Shown here: one piece after another, positions 22,401-31,234 of the stretch
How the letters are laid out: each line of letters opens with the position of its first letter
Numbering within the stretch: position 1 is the stretch's first letter
NCBI GenBank assembly: GCA_027600665.1
Contig: JADGJL010000217.1
Location: 1-31,234, forward strand
Direction: 5' to 3'
Source: Irineochytrium annulatum
Lineage: Eukaryota; Chytridiomycota; Chytridiomycetes; Chytridiales; Chytridiaceae
Length of the DNA stretch: 31,234 bases
The notes under the pieces: model-generated
Told to the model about the DNA's origin: nothing
The model's database searches: none
What the model saw: the letters and a program-made list of their open reading frames with translations, nothing else
Made by a program: the position numbers and the translations under genes

Positions 22401-23307
22401 ATGTCGGTAAAAGGAGCCGCCATAAGCGAATCTGACCATGACGACGGAGATGGAAGCGGGGGAGGTTCGATGTATACACTGCTACGGACCTTCGATGCGA
22501 CGATGGCCAAATGGCCGTCGTTCAAATACAAATTACGCCTGTATCTGGAACAGGAGGAGATGCTCTCTCTGGTGGACCCGAGGAAAGGACGATCCCGCCA
22601 CGACCGAGGAAGCGGCACAGAAGTAAGTCGACACGACGGTGCGAAAGAAAATGGACGAGATCTGTAGCGGCTACATCGTGAACAAATTATTGGAAGACGT
22701 GCTCGCTTTGTTCGAGGGATTGGATACGGCCTTCAAGATGATGCAGAAGCTCGAGGAACACTTTCGCTCGTATTCGACGGCAACGGCTCTTCGGCGTCTC
22801 GACCAACTTCTCGACATGCGATACACCCCCGGCGAGGATATGAACCTCCACATCTGCAGAGTCAATCGCGCGATGCGAGAGATCGAACACGGAGGGACAC
22901 TCAGTTACAAGACGCTGCATATATTGATCTACTTGCGGTCCATGCCCAAGAACTCTGACTGGAGTCCTCTTGTCACCGCCCTCATGGCTCAAGACGAGAA
23001 GACCCTCACCCCAGAAAATGTCGGACGGTCACTTGTGAAGAAGGCCCTCCAGCTTTCGAACACCAACTGCAAGGATGCCACTGCACGGAAGGAACCGAAG
23101 GACGCCTTCAACGCCACCTCCAAACCCCAACGCCGCAATCTCACATGTCTCAATTGCAAGAAGAAGGGCCGTCTGAAAGCGGGCTGTTGGGCGCCGGGGG
23201 GCGGAGCAGAGGGACAGGGCCCACATCAGCGGAATCGGGCCGACGGGGGTTTACGGCAGCTCGAGTCCAAACTGCATCAGGTGCATTACATTTACCTGTC
23301 ACAATAA
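22401..23307 (+). pseudogene. Copia-type gag relic, frameshifted
   Basis: The first part (from 22401) has the usual gag start region with LRTFDATMAKWPSFKYKLR and a YLEQEEML segment. Near 22575-22585 the match moves to another frame, where an in-frame stop at 22624-22626 interrupts it. The frame then runs on to 23307 with features of Copia gag: an LxxLLDMRY segment, an R-rich helix with LRSMP, and a Cys-rich end. The zinc knuckle at 23146-23187 is C-x2-C-x4-R-x4-C, with Arg (CGT, 23170-23172) where the family has His. Frameshift, stop and knuckle change together indicate a non-functional copy. Confidence 0.75.
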
Positions 23308-23627
23308 CTCGAGCATCTACCTGTTAAAAACCGACGCCGCTGACGCATGGTTCGTCGATTGTCTATCCCACTGCTCGACGTCAAAGGATTCGCCACACGA
23401 TTGCGCAAATGGTGCATTAGTCTCAAATTTGTACAAGTAGGCAATGCTTCGGAGCTGCATGTTCATGCTATAGGCTGAATTTCTGCTTATCGTTAAATCA
23501 TTTACTTATTACTTGTTACATGGGTGTGGCTAGTGTTATTTACGGCTCGCTTATGCATGGATTGAGGTCTTGTCGGAGTTTGGGTATCTGCGCCACGTCA
23601 GCGTTTTACGATTTTCTTCCGCTATTC

Positions 23628-23740
23628 CACCAGTTGGGCGTCTATTGACCAACTGGTGCGAATAGGTACGGGATAACAGTCTTTGATAATTTTACATGAA
23701 TAAAACTATCGGGGCGTTTATTGACCAACTGGTGCGAATA
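23628..23740. repeat. Composite inverted plus direct repeat
   Basis: CACCAGTTGG at 23628-23637 is the exact inverse of CCAACTGGTG at 23649-23658. The second half is part of a 29-nt unit (23636-23664) that recurs at 23712-23740 with one mismatch. The element lies inside the pol relic, so it may be a remnant of a second insertion or rearrangement. Confidence 0.75.
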
Positions 23741-24250
23741 CTGCAGAAGGGTGGTTTTGTGTCTTACCTCAAGTCACTTCGGGTCATTGTGGCAGCCATC
23801 CTCGACTATGACCATGAGCAGAACGGGACCGTCGAACGAGCAAAGAAGTTCTCCTCGACAAGGCGCGTGTTATGCTAGTTGAAAGTCAGTTGTCCAAGAA
23901 GCATTGAGTCGAAGCATTGCAAACGGAAGGGAAAGCAGAAGTTAGACGAAAGAGCCATATGTGGAGTACGACGCTGGGATATGGCCAAGGAGGAGGTCTT
24001 ACATCGTTATGAACGACAACGGCCATAAGGTTTGCCTGCCGTCTACGACGAGAACCGGCTGGACGTGGATCCGAAGTCGAGTATGCAGAAGTATCGAAGA
24101 CAATTCGTTTGAGTCTGAGGTCCCGGACGACGACAATGAACCCGAAGAAGCGAAGCCAGAGACAGAGAAGTACGATGGACCGATCCGCGTAGACGTTCCC
24201 GACGTCGAGTTTGAGGAACGCGCCGCGATGTGGACGAGGGGGTGCTAGCT

Positions 24251-24497
24251 GATGAGGCGGCGATGGAGGTCGATGTGTTGCCGAAACCCCTCAACTCTGC
24301 CTATCGCGATTCATGGCACGATTAACATCAGCACACCTCGCTCTTGGCAAAACGGCTCGCGAGCATCGTGCCGAACAGCGCATGTCGGACTCCATAAAAG
24401 CGCCAACGAAGACTCCCATGCCGTCACCAACGCGAAGATCCACGAGGGAACATCGTGAGCTGGACCGACTTGCGCTTTTTGCCAAGTTCGTCGCTTT
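24251..24497. other. Unassigned junction between Copia relic and pseudogene fragment
   Basis: This stretch of about 250 bp separates the last recognisable Copia-like sequence from the pseudogene fragment that starts at 24498. Short open frames on both strands overlap each other and are Ser/Arg-rich, as expected of chance reading in this GC content. Nothing is assigned; it may be further degraded retroelement. Confidence 0.4.
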
Positions 24498-25492
24498 ATG
24501 TCTTTGGCAGCAAAACCATTCCTAGCAGCGGCGAGGCGCCAAACCAACGACCCTCACCAGGAATGCCTGCGACGCCAGGCCAACCGCGGCCGCCAAACCT
24601 CTTGCATTCAAGGTGTTGGCCGTGTTTCCCATCGCCTACTGATGCCCGAGGGCAGAAGCGAGACGGTAGACCTGGACCCCCTTCTGTTCGCCAAGCTCCC
24701 GAGCTTGATGGTCGTCGGTGCGGTGGGGATGGCTTTGGAGGAAGAGAGGTTGTCGAAGATGATACCGGAAGGTCGCTACTTATCCTTCTCGCCCCTTTTC
24801 GGACAATCAACATTAATAATTTCGAAAAGAAGGCCTGTTAAACCTTGACGAGGCATGTTGGCACACCGTGCACGTTCGCGTGCTCTTTAAGGAACTTGGC
24901 GAGCGTCGACTTTCCCAGTCCGCTTGGCGCTTCGATGATGACGACGGCGCGCTTCCCCTCCTCTCGCCAGCTCGAGATCCGTTTCGCGAGCACCTCCCTT
25001 TCGCGATCATAGCCAAAATGTGGCCTCATCGGCCGAGAAGCTCCCGAGCTGTCACCGGCCTCGTCGAGCACGAGCGCATATATCCTTGAGTCATTCGCGT
25101 CCCTTCAGGTGGACCATGCCCGGATCGCGCGTGGCATGTGTAATTGATGTTGTCATTGTGTCCTGGTCGTTGACGGTAGCCTGCTTCGAACCGGAGATGG
25201 ATATGAGTCGGGCCGCTGCCACAATGATGTCCCCTGCCAACGAAGTCGGAGAGTCGTCGAAATGGGAGTAATCGCACCTAAAAGGCCAACCTTACTCCGA
25301 TACTCGTTCCCCAGCTGCGTGAACAAGAGCTCACCCGACGTGATCAAAATGGAGATGAAGTCGACGAGGGGGTCGTCCAGGATTGAGGTCCTCGATAAAC
25401 CACTTCATGCACCTCGCGGACTGATTAGAGTTCTTGACAAGCGAGAAGGACGGTGGCCCCAAGATTGCCGACATAGTCGGTCCTTTATCATT
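24498..25492 (-). pseudogene. Pseudogene fragment of a gene C-like cyclase (exons 4-6)
   Basis: On the minus strand this stretch follows gene C from the first bases of exon 4 (ATGATAAAGGA, C about 11370) to the middle of exon 6 (GCCAAAGACA, C about 12390-12400), with introns 4 and 5 still present, so it arose by DNA duplication and not by retroposition. The best preserved part, 24838-25071, encodes the Walker A module (AREREV-type segment, then APSGLGKS). Elsewhere there are frame changes and an in-frame stop within the exon 6 part (after LAPRRC), and the exon 4/5 part has small deletions. No C1, Walker B or C-terminal region is present. It is nearer to gene C than to B or D, e.g. the shared segment around DEAGDSSGASRP. 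Confidence 0.85.
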
Positions 25493-25912
25493 GTTTAAAT
25501 CGGGGCAAAACAGTTGAAATGATACTCATGTTATCGACGGGAGATTCCGGAACGAGGAAGTTTGGTTAAATGAAAATCGACTACTGCGTACACATCATGT
25601 CATCCTTACAATCATCCGCTGCGAGTGTTATACTTCACCTTGAATGTCTCACATTGTCGAGGAAAGCGCGTAGAAGCCGGTGGTCATGGGCTGCACGTGT
25701 ATTTTCGTAAACGAGGCGACGCGCATGAGGCCCGATCAATAATGGGAATTCAGTCGCAATTCGCAAACTTCATGGTTGCCGCAGGCCGTGCCGGCCCGCC
25801 AAGAGGTAGCGGCGGAGATCGGTTCTCGGTAACCGGCGCGAACGGTCGTTGCCATGGTACCGTTAAGGCACGTGCGCAGGACTGGCAACAAGCAGGGAAT
25901 ATGCTTGGCGGG
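25493..25912. other. Spacer between pseudogene fragment and E 3' flank
   Basis: About 420 bp with no similarity to the cyclase genes that I can see. An open frame of 108 codons on the plus strand (25625-25951) runs into the 3' flank shared by D and E, is Gly/Arg-rich, and is not supported by any motif. I call no gene here. Confidence 0.4.
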
Positions 25913-27666
25913 GGCTCGCAACGTGTTATCGTTAATTACATTGTATATTGAAGACGGTATGAATGCTTCAATTGCAAGCTACGACAAGGAAGGGCAACTG
26001 TCCCATGTATAGCCAGACCTGCAATGGTCACCCTCTTGTCGACCCGACACTACGACTCCAGCCACCTCAGGTACAGTTGAGACTTTAGCTCGTTGAACAG
26101 ATTCAAGGAGATAGCACGACTTTTGGCTCCGTCTCCAAGGGAATCCGAGTACTTCGCGATGAGACCGTGATACATCGCCTTGAGCGAGACCAGGCCTTCA
26201 AGCTCTGATTTTCTCGGGCATTGCAATTTCCTCTTGGCCACTGTAATGGCTTTCTTTGTGCGGCCGTCCAATAGTAGTTCGACCGCTTTATAAATCTCAA
26301 TGATCCAAAAGCTTGCAACGTGGTGATGGACGACACCAAACGCCTTCATCATGCCCTTCATGGCGACGACGACGGCCTTCATTCGTCCCACTTCTTCATG
26401 AGTCCATGGCGTCGCCGAGCCATGTTCACTTGACTCAAAGCCGGCCAAGGGCAGACCGGATCGAACGGGGTCAAAGATCAGAATAATAGGGTACGGCACG
26501 AACATGGCCGTATCTGCGACGTCGCCGGTGATTTCAAGCTTGCTAAAGGCGACAAGGTATCCCTCCATGTGCCCCAGCGCGCCTCTGAGGTCGCGCTTGT
26601 GCGCCGCAATCATCGCATCTAAGCACTCTCGCGCGTCGACACCAAAGTTGAACGCCCGAGCAGCTGCGGAGCGCGGGTCGTAGGCCTGTTGCCACTCGGC
26701 TATGGCGACGAGGTCGCCCCTGACGAGGGCGACTCGGTAAAGGGTGTGGAGGATCAAGAAGCTGATTATCGGATCTTCCTTCACCGTCGGGGATGTTCGG
26801 TAAAACGGTTCGGTAATCTCATCAACGGTTCTAAAGAAGCCTGACTCAAAGGCTGCGCCCGCGACCAAGCTCATGCAAAAATGTTCGAAGGAAATGTCAC
26901 AACGAGACACGGAAAGTGCATAGATCCTCAAAAGAAGCGGGATGCATTCGATACGCGTGGAGGAACAAGGCTTGACCATGGCCTGTATCAAGAAAGCATG
27001 TAAGAGTGTCCCCGAGACGATATAATGACAGAATAGCTATTCACTTGCCTTCACAAACACGTGTGATGGGCGATCACCTCCCTTGTCACTTATATCGGCC
27101 GCTCGCATGAAGAACGGAGAAATCTTCGGCATCGCGAAGATGCCGTAGTATGCAACCTTGTACAATGTACAAGTCCAGTCTTCAGCATTATAGTTGTATC
27201 TTATCAGCAGGTTGCAGTGCCTCATGACAAGGTAAAGTCTCTCATAGCTGGTAAAAGTCTTATCGAACCCTAATGCTTCCGCCATGCTAAACAGGACCGC
27301 CTTTTCCAACTCGATAATCTCCGCAATCGCCTGCGCCTTGCTTGGACTGTTGTCCGGAGACGTTCGCTTCGACGATGGTTTTGACTTCAACCTGCCGCCA
27401 AAGTTCAAGACCCAGTTGATGCACAAACGCCGCTGCATTTTCTTCAATGCGAGCTTGATCTCTTCATCGCCGTGTGGCCACGACTCCGCCCCCAAGTAAT
27501 TCAATGCCACGATCCCAGCGTCTCGTTCTTTTGGGAAACTTCGGGTTATGGAGTACCCACTGCAAAGGCGCTCGAACCACTTCGCCCTCCTGATCGCAGT
27601 TATGGGTTCGGACAGCATCTCAAGGTCTTCCGGATTGGCTTCCGATACATAATTTACAAGGGACTC
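25913..27666 (-). repeat. Right arm of D/E inverted repeat
   Basis: The reverse complement matches gene D 19775-21512 across most of exon 10, the GC-AG intron, exon 11, the stop codon and the 3' flank down to GATAACACGTTGCGAGCC. The upper limit is set by the 11 bases at 27656-27666 that are identical in C, D and E and within which the similarity of E switches from C to D. Confidence 0.85.
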
Positions 27667-30600
27667 GAGGATGCGCACACCTTCTACACATTGTGACTTC
27701 GACATTAGCAATATCCTTTGAAACAAATTTGTTATTGCCACTTCTCAGGTTGAACTGCGCTCACCCCAGCTCCTCTTTGTAGCTTATGGTTTTTTCGACG
27801 TCCCCAGTACGTGAGTAGTGGTATTCAAGAGCGGGTATTAACCGTTCACGAGTGCTTTCAGTTGAGGTGCTCTCAATTGTTGTCGCAATTGTTCGGTGGG
27901 CATCAATTCTCTCTTCGAAGGCAAGTGACTCATAAATAGCTTTCAGAATGCCAATGTGTCTAAAGGAACAGCATAAGCTCTCCAATCTCTCCTCCGGCTC
28001 TTCGCTGTTTCGTCCGTCCGGGTACGTCAAAAAGTTGTAGTAATCACTTCCTTTCATCACTTGAAGCAAGTGCCGTTCAGTAAGATCCAACCCTGTCAGT
28101 AGCAAAATGTCGCCGAGATTGAAATACTAGGATAACGTCAATGCATTGAAGGCGAGATCATTTTTACCTGTCCCAGAATAGCGGCGGCTCGGAGTATATT
28201 TTTAAATGTAATGTCAAGCTTGTCATACTGAAATAATATAGCCGAGCTCAGGTTACCAAAGTGAATATCGGCGGGCCCAGAGGAAAGAGTTCCGGAGGCT
28301 CGCCCAAATGTAAGACAGCTCTCAGCATCCACGACAAAGTCATATCCAATTTTGATAATAACAACTTCCAAATTCATTGACAAAGCCAGGGGGCTCCCTC
28401 CGCTTTGTGTTACCAGTGCTGCAAGAATATAAGTTGATGGGGGGAGTTAAAACCACTCTTACCATCGGATAATGCGGGGTCAACACGACTTATTGGTGAT
28501 TTAAGATGCGTAATTCGATATTCCTGTCCAAGTTCAGTCTTTGAACAGGAAAACAGCAGACTCTTACAATCAGTTCAGCTGCCTCCGCATTGGACATTCC
28601 GCCGAGTGGAAAGTGCACGGTAGAACTCTGGCCCAGAATTGACTTGAGCGTCAGAAAACCAGGGTCTATTGGTCGTGAAAGGATAAGTACGAAACACTGA
28701 ACTAATTAGAAGGTAAAGCGATTACACCAAAAAAACCTTAGAGCTGCTCCTGACTATTTGCAGCAGAATAGTCAAGGAAAAAGAATCGAACCACTGGACG
28801 TCGTCGAAAACTAACACTGCACGATTGCTGTCCAAAAAGCTGCTGACCAGCTTAACGCACATCATTACGAGCAGGTTGTTTTTGGCCGCATTATCCAGGG
28901 CGGCCGTTCTTTCAGTGTCTTCCGCTTGAAACTCTGGGGATATCATAGACAATAATGGCGCTAGGTCAGCCTCGATCCCCGCAATTGTCAAATGCTTCCG
29001 TATTACGTCGCCTCTGTGCTTGCCAAACTCATATGATTTTGACAAACGGAGCGAACTAGCTGATGCAGCATTTAGCTTTGGAACGCCATGATGCTTATTT
29101 TTGTTTCCGCCATTAAGGACGAAACTTAACAATGGCCCCATCGAGTGAAATGGGATTAATTGGAGCTTCTCAGTGCCTAAATCCGTTAAGGGCGCCTAAG
29201 ATGGAACGTACCCTGAACCAAGCAAACTGGCACTTTGTTTGATTTCGCATTGTCGATCACCGTGTTGGCGAGAAATGTTTTCCCCATACCACTTGCAGCC
29301 TCTATCACAAATGTTGCTCTTTCGCCATTTTTCAACCAAGCCAAAAACCTCGTGTTTAAGACCTTTCTTTCGTTCTTGTAACCAAAGAATGGCTGCACGT
29401 CGTCGCCTTTGTCATCAATTTTAGGCCACGCAATCCCAAAGATATGCAACTGCTCTTCTTTTCCCTTCACCTTCACAAAGCCCAAGTCTACTGTGGCGGT
29501 GGTGAGCTTTATATTCTCGCTCGTTTGCTCATCAACAACCATCACGCGGTGCTTCTTTGAAGACCCCATTAGCCTAGCAGCCGTGATTATGACATCGCCT
29601 ATGATATGCAAATTAGTTTGATACATTGAGCAAGAAGAATACCTAAGAGTCCAGGATCACTACGAAGATCATTTCCGATGCTTGTGCACAAAGTCTCGCC
29701 GCTTGCAACGGATATTGCTAGTTTGTCCTCTGCACCTCCTAAAAACACCGACTGGACAGCCAGCATGAAATGAGACATGGCCTTAATGCACTGATCCGCA
29801 TTGTTGACATGACTAAAACCCTAACAATTTATCGCATCAATGACTACTCAATTACACAAACATGTCGTGAACTCACAGATAGTCCAAAGACGGCTAAAAG
29901 AGTCTGCCCTTTATCATCCACTGCATATTGCTGGTACACGCCGCCATACAAATCAAGAGACTTCATGAAGCAAAGAATAATGCTCTGCACAATCCCGATA
30001 TTGAATGGGAAGAGAAAGGAGACGAACACGATTGAGACAGGCCGGAACTCTGCTGCCGACGTCCTTGTCACCGTCGCTGACCGCTTAGCTTTTAGTGATC
30101 CTCCCGTCGCCCTTCTCGTTAGCGTTGCGGCCCTTTTCAGATCAAGTGATCGGACCATGGTTGGATCGACAAAGAGTTTAAGAAAGTCTTTGTCCTCGTC
30201 CAACATTGCACAGCCATTGACTTCAGGCATCGACTGGGGTGTAAAGAGGGCCAGAAGGCGAGACGCGATTTCTGTCTCCGAAGTATCTGTCGTTTGTGCA
30301 TCAGTCAAGCTTGCAGTCAGTGTTTCTATATCGATTGCGCGGAGAATGATGTGCCCTCCGTCAAGCTTCTTCAGCGGCAGGGAGAACAACGTAGGGGATG
30401 CGGCTGGCTCCAGATATGATAAAGCGTCCGATGCTATCCCCATTTCACCTTCAAAGAAAGTTTACAAACCAAAGTATGCGAAATCATCTACCTTTGGTGG
30501 TGGCGTCGAGCACCCCGCCCAAAGATGCCATACAGGCGCCGTGGATGCAGTAGTCCAGCCTGGATTGCGGGTTACCGAGAATAACGCGCGAGACGTCGCC

Positions 30601-31234
30601 AGCGGTGATGGCAAAGTGCAGACGAAGCTCGGTAGGTGCGCCACCGCTCTGATAACCGCTTTGATATTCTGAAGTGACTTGCCCTCTCATAGCCTCGGCA
30701 ATGGACATGTCAAGGGTCATGCTCCCGTAGCGACTCGCGATATGCAGAGAGCAGGCTAGCGAGCGGGCAACGACCTCCCCGATCGGCTCAGCGTCGTGCA
30801 GGGGAGAAAAGGTGACGAGCACAGCGTCACCTTTTGTAATGTGATGAGGGGTTGCTGCAAAGAAAGATTTGTGCAAAAGAAACTGACCCAAGAAGCGAAC
30901 AATATCCCCCCGATAAAGAGCGATGACCATAATTATCTGCTCAGTATCAGCCGTTTCGAAGTGTTAGAAGGCACTCACATTGTCGAGAAAGGTTTGCAGG
31001 GATCGCGTGATCAACTCGGACGCCAGTTTCCCAAGGACCGTCTGCGGAAGTTCTTTAGAGAGCCCCCTCATGTAGACTCCATCATCTAGCGAACTCACCA
31101 GCCCAGCGGACATCTTCGAGTAGCCGGAGATGTCGACCTGCAGCATCCCGGCGCGTCAGAATGAAGCTTCTTTAATCGGTAAACCCGACTCACCATCAGA
31201 ACCACCATGGACTCTCTGCTTTCATACGCGCGGC
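26050..31234 (-). CDS. Gene E: ADCY10-like cyclase-NTPase protein, 5' end cut by window edge (mosaic, subfamily II)
   Basis: Read on the minus strand; 1521 complete residues are visible and only about 30 should be missing at the N-terminus. Exons: 31194-31234 (partial), 30979-31137, 30888-30936, 30492-30830, 29877-30448, 29643-29820, 29212-29598, 28737-29176, 28568-28696, 28463-28523, 28168-28418, 27765-28126, 27049-27715, 26050-26982. Phases close throughout. C1 has VDISGYSK and RFLGDA; C2 has GDVIITAAR; Walker A is AASGMGKT; Walker B is VFDDVQWFD. Exons 1-9 match gene A in sequence, in exon lengths (49, 339, 572, 178, 440, 129, 61, 362) and in extra introns. Exons 10-11 match gene D instead. 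The intron between exons 10 and 11 is GC-AG. It converges on gene D. Confidence 0.88.
26983..27048 (-). other. GC-AG intron of gene E
   Basis: On the minus strand the intron begins GCAAGTGAATAGC and ends CTTGATACAG. It aligns with the 70-nt intron 10 of gene D with only a few single-base gaps and substitutions, although introns of other paralogs at this site are unalignable. Confidence 0.85.

Larger units (their letters stand above)
22401..24250 (+). mobile_element. Decayed Ty1/Copia-type LTR retrotransposon fragment
   Basis: A gag-like reading frame with a zinc-knuckle remnant is followed by scattered, frame-broken pieces of pol. Around 23816-23839 the reading EQNGTVER matches the QNGxxER signature near the end of Copia integrase. 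About 24110-24240 encodes an acidic Glu/Asp/Pro-rich stretch like the linker that follows integrase in Copia polyproteins. I find no reverse transcriptase YxDD motif, no RNase H and no pair of LTRs, so this is a truncated relic. It lies between the D/E inverted arms and next to the cyclase pseudogene fragment. Confidence 0.7.

Noticed and set aside
25625..25951. Plus-strand open frame of 108 codons
   Set aside because: Runs through the shared 3' flank of gene E and has a low-information Gly/Arg-rich translation.
1..31234. tRNA, rRNA, CRISPR array or bacterial operon features
   Set aside because: None seen on either strand; spliceosomal introns throughout rule out a bacterial reading.

Overview
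The window looks like nuclear DNA of an intron-rich eukaryote with small introns, mostly 43-70 nt. The genes are long, split by GT-AG introns in conserved phases, and there is a decayed Ty1/Copia-type retroelement. Multidomain cyclases of this type (the soluble adenylyl cyclase, ADCY10, architecture) occur in animals, many protists and zoosporic fungi but not in yeasts and moulds. With such short introns, a chytrid-like zoosporic fungus is my best guess; this is inference and no species can be named.

Almost the whole window is one family. Five paralogous genes (A-E here) each encode a protein of about 1,550-1,630 residues with the ADCY10 layout: a short N-terminal lead-in of 44 residues, two class III nucleotide cyclase domains (C1, C2) joined by a Ser/basic linker, a P-loop NTPase module with Walker A and B, and a long alpha-helical C-terminal half. 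Gene A (minus, 3680 to beyond the left edge) is head-to-head with gene B (plus, 3938-9328) over a 257-bp shared promoter region. B is followed in tandem by C (9914-15280) and D (15765-21395). E (minus, beyond the right edge to 26050) converges on D. The spliced models of B, C and D come out in frame at 1619, 1597 and 1633 residues, close to human ADCY10 (about 1610).

The genes form two subfamilies. B, C and D have 11 exons. A and E have four extra introns, lack one that B/C/D have, and carry an extra segment in C1. E is a mosaic: it is A-like up to exon 9, C-like across intron 9 and the first bases of exon 10, then D-like through the stop codon and about 135 bp beyond, including a shared GC-AG intron. 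D and E therefore form inverted near-identical arms around a 4.4-kb spacer. The spacer holds a broken Copia gag/integrase relic and a pseudogene fragment (24498-25492) related to exons 4-6 of gene C.

The most interesting biology is in the cyclase sites. Both metal-binding aspartates of C1 are present, but the adenine-recognition lysine is Arg, the C2 Thr/Asp position is Gly, and the transition-state Asn is Val or Ile in all five genes, while the C2 catalytic Arg is kept. This is an amplified cyclase-NTPase family with an unusual, conserved substrate pocket. B, C and D also share an RRQS (PKA-type) motif in an insert of the NTPase module.
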